64,000 bases of DNA from Rutidosis leptorrhynchoides (taxonomy: Eukaryota; Streptophyta; Magnoliopsida; Asterales; Asteraceae), in the NCBI RefSeq assembly GCF_046630445.1, contig NC_092341.1, forward strand, positions 4,254,001-4,318,000. Direction: 5' to 3'. The number at the start of each line of letters is the position of its first letter. Position 1 is the first letter of the stretch. Below the pieces are notes generated by a model that was given only the letters and a program-made list of their open reading frames with translations, ran no database searches and was not told the origin of the DNA. Of the stretch, positions 12,748 to 24,500 are shown one piece after another. The position numbers and the translations under genes are program-made.

Positions 12748-14532
12748 TGATGTGTTCTAGAGGGTGTGTATGAAACGGCTATCAGTTTTATATTTATTTA
12801 CTACAGGAAATCACCTAAATTAAACTAAAACACAAAAGGCAAGTATACCTATCGTGTAATAATATAGCTAAGGTAAAGTCCGGGAGATCGATCCGTGGAC
12901 ACTATTATTGGGTGTCTTACTAGGTCAAATTAGTTAATTAAGTAGTTAAACTAGATTTAGTGATATATAGTAATTATAGGTAACTTTGGGGGTTTTACCG
13001 TTTAATGACCGGTTTGTCGATTTTAAAACTTAAGTCACAATTAAAACCTAATGCAAAATAAAACTTAATTTAAAGTGTAAAGTAAATGGCGATAATTAAA
13101 AGTACAATAAATTAAAAGTGCGATAAATAAAATGACAGTAAATAAAAGTACGATGAGATATAAAATAAAGGAATTATGCTCATTTAAACTTCCGTAATCA
13201 TGATGTTCGACGTGTTGATTTTAATTTATTACCATGGGTTAATTGTCCTTTGTCCTGGATTATTCGATATGTCCATACGGTTTTGTCCATAATAGTCCAT
13301 CGGTCATAATTATAAAGTGCGAGGGTCTTCGTCAAATTATCCTTATACCCGAAGTCAAATATTCCAACTAATTGGGGATTCGAACTGTAACAAGGTCTTA
13401 ATACTTTGTTTAATGAATACACCAGGTTATCGACTGTGTGTAATCCAAGGTTTTAATACTTTGTTAACAATTACACCAATTACCCTTGAATGTAATCCAC
13501 CCCTGTTTTAATGAGTCTAGTAACTATTAAATCATCCCCGTGTCCGGTCAAATGAACAATAATTCGTACTTATAAATATCCCGCTCATCGTACCCGATTA
13601 AGCGTATGTGGTTATATATAGATACGTCAAATCATAACCTTTATATTAAATTAACGAGGTATCGTTTAGTTAATATAAAGCCCATTAATAGCCCATAGTC
13701 TAATTTCCATAAGTGTCGATCTTTTGTCCAAACCCCAATTATGGTCCAAAACCCAATTATCCCATCTTTAATATTTAGTCTAACATCAAGATTACTTCGG
13801 CTTAAATAAGCATAATAATAACTTAGCTACGAGACATTAATAAAAATAATTTAAACATAACTTACAATGAGTATTAATAGCGTAGTGTTACACGGACAGA
13901 GTTTCGACTTACAAACTTAAAACATTCGCTAACATAACCTTATTATTATTAAACTTTAATATTAAAATTATAATATTAATATAAATATATTGAGAGAGTA
14001 AGAGATTTAGAAAATAGAAAAGGTGTATCTTTCATTACTCCGTAGTCTCGTTTTATAGGCAAATGATTAATTTGAAATTTTCACTTATGACCCCTTAACT
14101 ATGCTCAATTAACAACTTTTTATTATTTTTTATTATTCTTATTATGAATTATTTAAATATTATATTATATTCTTGTGCATAGTTGACTTGTACTTTTAGC
14201 TCCGTTGCGTCGAGCGTTGAAAGTTGGTTCATGTCTCGGTTCCGGATTTTCGAACGCCTTTTCGTATAATTTAATATCTTGTACTTTGCGTTTTGCGGCT
14301 TGTACTTTTGTAATTTTGAGACATTTCTCATCAATAAATTGAACCACTTGAATTGTACTTTGTACTTTTTAGCTTTTTGGTCATTTGCATTTTCAAATCG
14401 TCGAATCTGTCTTTTGTCTTCACCTTTTATTATTTAAACGATAATTACTTGAAATTAGAACAATTGCAACTAAAAGCTTGTCATTCTTGAAGGATAATGC
14501 TATGAAATATATGTTCGTTTTTAGCATTATCA
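12748..14532 (-). mobile_element. 5' LTR of the Athila-like element
   Basis: The LTR is 1785 bp, beginning on the minus strand with TGATAATGC (at 14532) and ending CACATCA (at 12748), next to the primer-binding site. To its right the sequence changes abruptly to the LTR of element D, so the Athila-like element inserted into D. The expected target duplication is AACGT (14533-14537); its partner is outside the window. Short frames inside it are not convincing genes. Confidence 0.82.
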
Positions 14533-14568
14533 AACGTCAACAAAAATGTTGGTGAGTTATAGGTTTAA

Positions 14569-14645
<77 letters not shown>

Positions 14646-15450
14646 AATCGTAACAATAGACCCCAAGATTTCATATTTCAATACACATCCCATACATAGA
14701 GATAAAAATTATTCATATAGTGAACACCTGGTAACCGACATTAACAAGATGCATATATAAGAATATCCCCATCATTCCGGGACACCCTTCGGATATGATA
14801 TAAATTTTGAAGTACTAAAGCATCCGGTACTTTGGATGGGGTTTGTTAGGCTCAATAGATCTATCTTTAGGATTCGCGTCAATTAGGGTGTCTGTTCCAT
14901 AATTCTTAGATTACCAGACTTAATAAAAAGGGGCATATTTGATTTCGATAATTCAACCATAGAATGTAGTTTCACGTACTTGTGTCTATTTTGTAAATCA
15001 TTTATAAAACCTGCATGTATTCTCATCCCAAAAATATAAGATTTTAAAAGTGGGACTATAACTCACTTTCACAGATATTTCCTTCCTCGGAAATAAGACT
15101 TGGCCACGGATCGATTCACGAACCTATACAAATATGTACATATATATCAAAGTATGATCAAAATATAATTACAACCATATTTATTATGTTTTAAAGATTT
15201 GAGTGTATTAAGTCAGCTGTCCTCGTTAGTAACCTACAACTAGTTGTCCACAGTTAGATGTACAGAAATAAATCGATATATCTTATCTTGAATCAATCCA
15301 CGACCCAGTGTATACACGTCTCAGGCTAAATTACAACTCAAAGTATATATATTTTTGGAATCAACCTCAACCCTGTATAGCTAACTCCAACATTACTGCA
15401 TATAGAGTGTCTATGGTTGTTCCAAATAATATATATACATGGGTCGATAT
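14533..15450 (-). mobile_element. LTR of element D, left visible piece
   Basis: This is the reverse complement of an older relative of the element B LTR: compare 14533-15440 with 17520-18340. It is bounded on the left by the Athila-like LTR and on the right by the 5' LTR of element B. It ends with GATAT (15446-15450), the target duplication of B. The rest of this LTR continues at 28555. Divergence from the B LTR is clear, so D is older than B. Confidence 0.85.
14571..14643. repeat. (TA)n microsatellite
   Basis: A TA tract in the D LTR. The same place in the B LTR (around 18290) has only a few TA units, so the tract expanded in D. Confidence 0.96.
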
Positions 15451-18400
15451 TGTAGTGACCCGAACTTTTCCATGTTTATATATATTAATTGAGATTTATA
15501 TTTACATGATTAAATGTTTCCAACATGTTAAGCAATCAAACTTGTTAAGACTTGATTAATTGAAATATGTTTCATATAGACAATTGACCACCCAAGTTGG
15601 CCGGCGATTCACGAACGTTAAAACTTGTAAAAACGACATGACGATATATATATGGATATACATATGGTTAACATGAGATTATGATAAGTAAGTATCTCCA
15701 TAAGTATATTAACAATGAGTTATATACATATAAACAAGACTACTAACTTAAGGATTTCGAAACGAGACATATATGTAAAGATTATCGTTGTAACAACAGT
15801 TAAATGTATATATATCATATTAAGATATATTAATATATCATAATATCATGATAATATAATAATTTAACATCTCATTAGATATAATAAACAATGGGTTAAC
15901 AACATTAATTGAGATCGTTAACTTAAAGGTTTCAAAACAACACTTACATGTAACGACTAACGATGACTTAACGACTCAGTTAAAATGTATATACATGTAG
16001 TGTTTTAATATGTATTTATACACTTTTGAAAGACTTCAAGACACTTATCAAAATACTTCTACTTAACAAAAAGGCTTACAATTACATCCTCGTTCAGTTT
16101 CATCAACAATTCTACTCGTATGCACCCGTATTCGTACTCGTACAATACACAGCTTTTAGATGTATGTACTATTGGTATATACACTCCAATGATCAGCTCT
16201 TAGCAGCCCATGTGAGTCACCTAACACATGTGGGAACCATCATTTGGCAACTAGCATGAAATATCTCATAAAATTACAAAAATATGAGTAATCATTCATG
16301 ACTTATTTACATGAAAACAAAATTACATATCCTTTATATCTAATCCATACACCAACGACCAAAAACACCTACAAACACTTTCATTCTTCAATTTTCTTCA
16401 TCTAATTGATCTCTCTCAAGTTCTATCTTCAAGTTCTAAGTGTTCTTCATAAATTCCAAAAGTTCTAGTTTCATAAAATCAAGAATACTTTCAAGTTTGC
16501 TAGCTCACTTCCAATCTTGTAAGGTGATCATCCAACCTCAAGAAATCTTTGTTTCTTACAGTAGGTTATCATTCTAATACAAGGTAATAATCATATTCAA
16601 ACTTTGGTTCAATTTCTATAACTATAACAATCTTATTTCAAGTGATGATCTTACTTGAACTTGTTTTCGTGTCATGATTCTGCTTCAAGAACTTCGAGCC
16701 ATCCAAGGATCCATTGAAGCTAGATCCATTTTTCTCTTTTCCAGTAGGTTTATCCAAGGAAATTAAGGTAGTAATGATGTTCATAACATCATTCGATTCA
16801 TACATATAAAGCTATCTTATTCGAAGGTTTAAACTTGTAATCACTAGAACATAGTTTAGTTAATTCTAAACTTGTTCGCAAACAAAAGTTAATCCTTCTA
16901 ACTTGACTTTTAAAATCAACTAAACACATGTTCTATATCTATATGATATGCTAACTTAATGATTTAAAACCTGGAAACAAGAAAAACACCGTAAAACCGG
17001 ATTTACGCCGTAGTAGTAACACCGCGGGCTGTTTTGGGTTAGTTAATTAAAAACTATGATAAACTTTGATTTAAAAGTTGTTATTCTGAGAAAATGATTT
17101 TTATTATGAACATGAAACTATATCCAAAAATTATGGTTAAACTCAAAGTGGAAGTATGTTTTCTAAAATGGTCATCTAGACGTCGTTCTTTCGACTGAAA
17201 TGACTACCTTTACAAAAACGACTTGTAACTTATTTTTCCGACTATAAACCTATACTTTTTCTGTTTAGATTCATAAAATAGAGTTCAATATGAAACCATA
17301 GCAATTTGATTCACTCAAAACGGATTTAAAATGAAGAAGTTATGGGTAAAACAAGATTGGATAATTTTTCTCATTTTAGCTACGTGAAAATTGGTAACAA
17401 ATCTATTCCAACCATAACTTAATCAACTTGTATTGTATATTATGTAATCTTGAGATACCATAGACACGTATACAATGTTTCGACCTATCATGTCGACACA
17501 TCTATATATATTTCGGAACAACCATAGACACTCTATATGTGAATGTTGGAGTTAGCTATACAGGGTTGAGGTTGATTCCAAAATATATATAGTTTGAGTT
17601 GTGATCAATACTGAGATACGTATACACTGGGTCGTGGATTGATTCAAGATAATATTTATCGATTTATTTCTGTACATCTAACTGTGGACAACTAGTTATA
17701 GGTTACTAACGAGGACAGCTGACTTAATAAACTTAAAACATCAAAATATATTAAAAGTGTTGTAAATATATTTTGAACATACTTTAATATATATGTATAT
17801 ATTGTTATAGGTTCGTGAATCAACAGTGGCCAAGTCTTACTTCCCGACGAAGTAAAAATCTGTGAAAGTGAGTTATAGTCCCACTTTTAAAATCTAATAT
17901 TTTTGGGATGAGAATACATGCAGGTTTTATAAATGATTTACAAAATAGACACAAGTACGTGAAACTACATTCTATGGTTGAATTATCGAAATCGAATATG
18001 CCCCTTTTTATTAAGTCTGGTAATCTAAGAATTAGGGAACAGACACCCTAATTGACGCGAATCCTAAAGATAGATCTATTGGGTTTAACAAACCCCATCC
18101 AAAGTACCGGATGCTTTAGTACTTCGAAATTTATATCATATCCGAAGGGTGTCCCGGAATGATGGGGATATTCTTATATATGCATCTTGTTAATGTCGGT
18201 TACCAGGTGTTCACCATATGAATGATTTTTATCTCTATGTATGGGATGTGTATTGAAATATGAAATCTTGTGGTCTATTATTATGATTTGATATATATAG
18301 GTTAAACCTATAACTCACCAACATTTTTGTTGACGTTTTAAGCATGTTTATTCTCAGGTGATTATTAAGAGTTTCCGCTGTCGCATACTTAAATAAGGAC

Positions 18401-18700
18401 GAGATTTGGAGTCCATGCTTGTATGATATTGTGTAAAAACTGCATTCAAGAAACTTATTTTGTTGTAACATATTTGTATTGTAAACCATTATGTAATGGT
18501 CGTGTGTAAACAGGATATTTTAGATTATCATTATTTGATAATCTACGTAAAGCTTTTTAAACCTTTATTGATGAAATAAAGGTTATGGTTTGTTTTAAAA
18601 TGAATGCAGTCTTTGAAAAACGTCTCATATAGAGGTCAAAACCTCGCAACGAAATCAATTAATATGGAACGTTTTTAATCAATAAGAACGGGACGTTTCA
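15451..18700 (+). mobile_element. 5' LTR of element B
   Basis: This LTR is 3250 bp, starting TGTAGTGACCCGAAC and ending GGGACGTTTCA. It is the same length as the 3' LTR. A TATA-like box lies near 16333, and a CT-rich stretch typical of a plant leader follows it. That places U3 at roughly the first 0.9 kb and leaves a very long R/U5 of more than 2 kb. Confidence 0.95.
16333..16342 (+). promoter_or_regulatory. TATA-like box of the element B 5' LTR
   Basis: TTTATATCTA is followed about 30-45 bases later by a C/A-rich and then CT-rich stretch (CAAACACTTTCATTCTTC), a common plant start-site context. An identical copy is in the 3' LTR at 26187-26196. Inferred from composition only. Confidence 0.4.
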
Positions 18701-18702
18701 GT

Positions 18703-18714
18703 TGGTATCCGAGC
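18703..18714 (+). promoter_or_regulatory. Primer-binding site of element B, variant
   Basis: TGGTATCCGAGC lies two bases after the 5' LTR end. The standard initiator tRNA-Met complement is TGGTATCAGAGC, so there is one mismatch in the middle. Elements A and H have the standard form. Confidence 0.85.
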
Positions 18715-18909
18715 GTTGGTCTTAGAGAACCAGAATTTTGCATTAGTGTGTCTTATCGAGTTTGTTAGGATGCATTAGTGAGTCTGGACTTCGACCGTGT
18801 TTACTTGAAAAATGATTGCTTAACAAATTTTGTTGGAAACTATATATTTTTAACATGTGAATATTATGTGATATATTAATCTCTTAACGCGTTTGATATT
18901 ATGTGATAG

Positions 18910-19524
18910 ATGTCTACCTCTAGAACAAGTCCCATTGACTCACCTAATAATAATGAAGAGTCAAATGTAAATTGGAATGATTTGTGGACTGATTCACAAG
19001 TTCCCGAAGAGGAACCGGAAGAAGAGTCGGAACCAGAAGAAGAACCGGAACCGGAAGAAGAATCGGAACCGGATGAAGAAATAGAACCGGTGGGGGAAAT
19101 AATAAAACGGTTAAGTAAAAGAAAATCCTCAACCAACCGACCAAGGTTAATTATGGTCAATGGTGTTTCCGCCAAGGAAGCAAAATATTGGGAGGATTAC
19201 CAATTCTCCGATGAATCGGATTCCGACGAGAATTCCGATGATGTTATAGAAATTACCCCAACTGAATTTAAAAAGGCAAAAGAAAATAATAAGGGAAAGG
19301 GCATAAAAATAGAGAAATATAATTCCAACCCCGATGAACTTTATATGTATCGTCAACCCCCGAAGTCCTTAAGTTGTAACAATGACCCGGGAACCTCTAA
19401 ACCACCAGGTTTTTCTAAACCAATGTGGACAACGACGGCTCGTATTAGGGGAACATCATATATCCCTAGAAACTTGGCAAAACGAACCAAAACCGAAGAA
19501 GAAGAAACGAGCGAGTCGGAATAA
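18910..19524 (+). CDS. Accessory acidic ORF of element B, function unknown
   Basis: The frame is intact, 204 residues, opening at the first ATG of a run about 200 bases after the primer-binding site. Residues 31-60 are a Glu/Pro/Ser array with repeated EEEPEPEEESEP-type units. Residues 66-79 are basic (KRLSKRKSS). A second acidic Ser/Asp patch spans about 98-112, and a Lys-rich stretch about 120-135. The C-terminus ends in a KRTKTEEEET-type stretch. I see no catalytic motif, membrane segment or signal peptide, and the alternating charge suggests a disordered nuclear or nucleic-acid-related protein. It precedes the F-box ORF by 136 bases. Element H has a different acidic, Pro-rich ORF in the equivalent place. 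Not recognised as a known family. Confidence 0.6.
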   Translation: MSTSRTSPIDSPNNNEESNVNWNDLWTDSQVPEEEPEEESEPEEEPEPEEESEPDEEIEPVGEIIKRLSKRKSSTNRPRLIMVNGVSAKEAKYWEDYQFSDESDSDENSDDVIEITPTEFKKAKENNKGKGIKIEKYNSNPDELYMYRQPPKSLSCNNDPGTSKPPGFSKPMWTTTARIRGTSYIPRNLAKRTKTEEEETSESE

Positions 19525-19628
19525 GATAGTTGTATTCGTGTGGTGTAATATATGTAATATAGTGTTCTTATGCTTTATGATATATGTAAAAATTGCTTGT
19601 ATTAATAAGTATTTTTTTATGAATCTAA

Positions 19629-19646
19629 CTCTTGTCTATTTTACAG
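19629..19646 (+). promoter_or_regulatory. Possible 3' splice site before the F-box ORF
   Basis: A pyrimidine-rich stretch CTCTTGTCTATTTTACAG ends 14 bases before the F-box ATG. This matches a plant acceptor and could place the F-box frame as the first frame of a spliced subgenomic RNA. No donor was fixed. Confidence 0.35.
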
Positions 19647-19660
19647 TTTAAAAACACAAA

Positions 19661-20344
19661 ATGGATAGACAACCCAATATTTTAAGAGACCTACCCGGAG
19701 ACATGATTGATGAAATCTTGTCTAGAGTCGGCCAGAATTCTTCGGCACAACTATTTAAGGCGAGATCAGTTTGTAAGACATTCGAAGAACGTTCCAAGAA
19801 TGTCTTGGTTTATAAGAGACTTTCGTTTGAAAGATGGGGGATATCACATTGGGAAACCCATAAGTTACGATGTGTTTACTTTGACGCATATATTGCGGGG
19901 AACCCAAATGCTATTTTACGCAACGGGTTAAGAAATTATTTTGACTCAATATATCCAAATATTGGACTTCGTGATTTAGAAAAAGCGGCTAACATGCAAC
20001 ATAAAGAAGCATGTTATGCTTACGGATTAGTAATGTTCGCTTCTCACCAAAGTGAGAACAAGAACATCGGGCTACAACTATTAAACAAAACGTTTCCACA
20101 AGTGACGGAGTCGGTAATTGGGGTAAGAAATGAGGTTTTTAGATTATTACGGGACTGTTGGACATTACGTAACCCTCGTCCCTTTGATGACGTTACAACA
20201 CGATGTCTTATCAACGGCCATAACGGTTATGTTGCACAAGACCAAGGATGGGAAGTAGTCCTAGTAAAACCAGAATGCATGACTTGTTTCTGGACGTATG
20301 AATTACGTGTCTTTATTGCCTTTGCTGAACGACTTGTGTACTAG
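19661..20344 (+). CDS. F-box protein captured in element B (At2g35280/At1g67623-like)
   Basis: The frame is intact, 227 residues, ATG to TAG. Residues 6-52 form an F-box (LPGDMIDEILSRV, then LFKARSVCKTF), the fold that binds Skp1 in SCF ubiquitin ligases. Residues 79-145 hold a Sel1/TPR-like helical segment (NPNAILRNGL, AANMQHKEACYAYGLVMF), as in plant F-box proteins of the At2g35280/At1g67623 type. The C-terminal part has paired Cys/His (C166, C182, H187, C206, C209; ECMTCFWTYEL) that could bind metal. By family knowledge it would choose targets for ubiquitination; the target is unknown. It lies inside a retrotransposon, between an acidic ORF and gag, on the same strand, with no intron visible in the frame. 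Such proteins are host genes, so this copy was probably captured. The absence of stops in a young element suggests recent or continuing use. A chance leftover is possible but less likely at this length. Confidence 0.82.
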   Translation: MDRQPNILRDLPGDMIDEILSRVGQNSSAQLFKARSVCKTFEERSKNVLVYKRLSFERWGISHWETHKLRCVYFDAYIAGNPNAILRNGLRNYFDSIYPNIGLRDLEKAANMQHKEACYAYGLVMFASHQSENKNIGLQLLNKTFPQVTESVIGVRNEVFRLLRDCWTLRNPRPFDDVTTRCLINGHNGYVAQDQGWEVVLVKPECMTCFWTYELRVFIAFAERLVY

Positions 20345-20533
20345 CTAGAATTGTCTTCACAACTATCTTGTATCAAAGTTATTGTGTGCTATATTTCATG
20401 CTTTATGTAAAATAAGCGGTATTGTAAGTTTGTAAAATATTGTATAAAAGTTTGAACGCGAAATATTATTATAATCAGTTTTTCATATAGAATTGTAGTA
20501 GTTGAATTGTATATTAGCTACTAAGTATGAACT

Positions 20534-20548
20534 TAACGGGTAGGTACT
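20534..20548 (+). promoter_or_regulatory. Internal copy of the polypurine-tract motif, element B
   Basis: TAACGGGTAGGTACT is identical over 15 bases to the sequence leading into the 3' LTR (25291-25305). It sits between the F-box ORF and gag. The minus-strand element A has the same motif in the equivalent place. Confidence 0.55.
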
Positions 20549-20685
20549 ACCCGAATTTAAACTTATAAAACGCTAATATGAAGAAAAAGCTTTTATAAAT
20601 GAGTTCATATTATGCTACGAAATACTATTAACTACTCTTAATATTCTGTATGATTAACTTGTTCCATTTAACTATTTTGAAGGAA

Positions 20686-21519
20686 ATGGCACCGACTACT
20701 CGACACACCGTGAATATGAATGAAGAGGAATTCCGTACTTTTCTAGCTTCAAACATAGCAGCAGTACAGGCTGCGCTACATACCAACAATAACCTTGGAT
20801 CTAGCAGTACAGGAAATCGTGTAGGATGCACCTACAAAGAATTCACTGCCTGCAAACCTTTGGAATTTGATGGAACCGAAGGACCGATCGGATTGAAACG
20901 GTGGACCGAGAAGGTCGAATCGGTGTTTGCCATAAGTAAGTGTACTGAAGAGGACAAAGTGAAGTACGCTACACATACCTTCACAGGTTCTACGTTAACA
21001 TGGTGGAATACCTATCTAGAGCAAGTGGGACAAGACGATGCGTACGCACTACCGTGGTCAGCAATCAAGCACTTGATGAACGAGAAGTACCGTCCCAGAA
21101 CCGAGGTCAATAAGCTCAAGACAGAACTTAGAGGGTTACGAACCCAAGGATTTGATATTACCACGTACGAAAGACGATTCACAGAATTGTGCCTATTGTG
21201 TCCGGGAGCATTCGAAGATGAGGAAGAGAAGATCGACGCGTTTGTGAAAGGATTACCGGAAAGAATCCAAGAAGATATAAGTTCACACGAGCCCGCCTCC
21301 ATACAACAGGCATGTAGAATGGCTCACAAACTAGTGAACCAGATTGAAGAAAGAATTAAAGAACAGACTGCTGAAGAGGCCAATGTGAAGCAAGTCAAAA
21401 GAAAGTGGGAGGAAAACGGTGATAAGAATCACCAATACAACAACAACAGCAATTACAACAATAATCGCAACAATTATCCCAACAATCGCAACATCAATCG
21501 CAACTACAACAAACGGCCC

Positions 21520-21553
<34 letters not shown>

Positions 21554-24500
21554 GCAACTACAACAATCATCCCAACAACAATAATAACCGCAACAACAAC
21601 AACAATCAGAAGCAGCTATGCCAAAGGTGTGAAAAGAATCACTCGGGGTTCTGCACCAAATTTTGCAACAAGTGTAAAAGAAATGGTCATAGCGCGGCGA
21701 AGTGTGAGGTCTACGGACCAGGGGTTAATAGAACGAAAGGAACAAATGGTGTCGGAACGAGTAATGGCGGAGCAAGTAGTGTCGGAGCAAGTTATGCCAA
21801 TGTAGTTTGTTATAAATGTGGAAAACCAGGCCACATTATTAGAAATTGCCCGAACCAGGAGAACACGAATGGACAAGGCCGTGGAAGAGTTTTCAATATT
21901 AATGCGGTAGAGGCACAGGAAGACCCGGAGCTTGTTACGGGTACGTTTCTTATTGACAATAAATCTGCTTACGTTTTATTTGATTCGGGTGCGGATAGAA
22001 GCTATATGAGTAGAGATTTTTGTGCTAAATTAAGTTGTCCATTGACGCCTTTGGATAGTAAATTTTTACTCGAATTAGCAAATGGTAAATTAATTTCAGC
22101 AGATAATATATGTCGGAATCGAGAAATTAAACTGGTTAGCGAAACATTTAAGATTGATTTGATACCAGTAGAGTTAGGGAGTTTTGATGTGATAATCGGT
22201 ATGGACTGGTTGAAAGAAGTGAAAGCGGAGATCGTTTGTTACAAAAATGCAATTCGCATTATACGAGAAAAAGGAAAACCCTTAATGGTGTACGGAGAAA
22301 AGGGCAACACGAAGCTACATCTTATTAGTAATTTGAAGGCACAAAAACTAATAAGAAAAGGTTGCTATGCTGTTCTAGCACACGTCGAGAAAGTACAAAC
22401 TGAAGAAAAGAGCATCAATGATGTTCCCATTGCAAAAGAATTTCCCGATGTATTTCCGAAAGAATTACCGGGATTACCCCCACATCGATCCGTTGAATTT
22501 CAAATAGATCTTGTACCAGGAGCTGCACCAATAGCTCGTGCTCCTTACAGACTCGCACCCAGCGAGATGAAAGAACTACAAAGCCAATTACAAGAACTTT
22601 TAGAGCGTGGTTTCATTCAACCAAGCACATCACCGTGGGGAGCTCCTGTTTTGTTTGTCAAGAAGAAAGATGGTACATTCAGGTTGTGTATCGACTACCG
22701 AGAGTTGAACAAACTTACCATCAAGAACCGCTACCCACTACCGAGAATCGACGACTTATTTGATCAACTACAAGGCTTGTCTGTTTATTCAAAGATTGAC
22801 TTACGTTCCGGGTATCATCAAATGCGGGTGAAAGAAGATGATATTCCAAAGACTGCTTTCAGAACACGTTACGGTCATTACGAGTTTATGGTCATGCCGT
22901 TTGGTTTAACTAATGCACCAGCTGTGTTCATGGACCTTATGAACCGAGTGTGTGGACCATACCTTGACAAGTTTGTCATTGTTTTCATTGATGACATACT
23001 TATTTACTCAAAGAATGACCAAGAACACGGTGAACATTTGAGAAAGGTGTTAGAAGTATTGAGGAAGGAAGAATTGTACGCTAAGTTTTCAAAGTGTGCA
23101 TTTTGGTTGGAAGAAGTTCAATTCCTCGGTCACATAGTGAACAAAGAAGGTATTAAGGTGGATCCGGCAAAGATAGAAACTGTTGAAAAGTGGGAAACCC
23201 CTAAAACTCCGAAACACATACGCCAGTTTTTAGGACTAGCTGGTTACTACAGAAGGTTCATCCAAGACTTTTCCAGAATAGCAAAACCCTTGACTGCATT
23301 AACGCATAAAGGGAAGAAATTTGAATGGAATGATGAACAAGAGAAAGCGTTTCAGTTATTGAAGAAAAAGCTAACTACGGCACCTATATTGTCATTGCCT
23401 GAAGGGAATGATGATTTTGTGATTTATTGTGATGCATCAAAGCAAGGTCTCGGTTGTGTATTAATGCAACGAACGAAGGTGATTGCTTATGCGTCTAGAC
23501 AATTGAAGATTCACGAACAAAATTATACGACGCATGATTTGGAATTAGGCGCGGTTGTTTTTGCATTAAAGACTTGGAGGCACTACTTATATGGGGTCAA
23601 AAGTATTATATATACCGACCACAAAAGTCTTCAACACATATTTAATCAGAAACAACTGAATATGAGGCAGCGTAGGTGGATTGAATTATTGAATGATTAC
23701 GACTTTGAGATTCGTTACCACCCGGGGAAGGCAAATGTGGTAGCCGATGCCTTGAGCAGGAAGGACAGAGAACCCATTCGAGTAAAATCTATGAATATAA
23801 TGATTCATAATAACATTACTACTCAAATAAAGGAGGCGCAACAAGGAGTTTTAAAAGAGGGAAATTTAAAGGATGAAATACCCAAAGGATCGGAGAAGCA
23901 TCTTAATATTCGGGAAGACGGAACCCGGTATAGGGCTGAAAGGATTTGGGTACCAAAATTTGGAGATATGAGAGAAATGGTACTTAGAGAAGCTCATAAA
24001 ACCAGATACTCAATACATCCTGGAACGGGGAAGATGTACAAGGATCTCAAGAAACATTTTTGGTGGCCGGGTATGAAAGCCGATGTTGCTAAATACGTAG
24101 GAGAATGTTTGACGTGTTCTAAGGTCAAAGCTGAGCATCAGAAACCATCAGGTCTACTTCAACAACCCGAAATCCCGGAATGGAAATGGGAAAACATTAC
24201 CATGGATTTCATCACTAAATTGCCAAGGACTGCAAGTGGTTTTGATACTATTTGGGTAATAGTTGATCGTCTCACCAAATCAGCACACTTCCTACCAATA
24301 AGAGAAGATGACAAGATGGAGAAGTTAGCACGACTGTATTTGAAGGAAGTCGTCTCCAGACATGGAATACCAATCTCTATTATCTCTGATAGGGATGGCA
24401 GATTTATTTCAAGATTCTGGCTGACATTACAGCAAGCATTAGGAACTCGTCTAGACATGAGTACTGCCTATCATCCACAAACTGATGGGCAGAGCGAAAG

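Noticed and set aside
18235..18489. 84-residue minus-strand frame in the B LTR, also at 28089-28343
   Set aside because: Both copies are in LTRs identical by descent, so repetition is no evidence of selection; no protein likeness.
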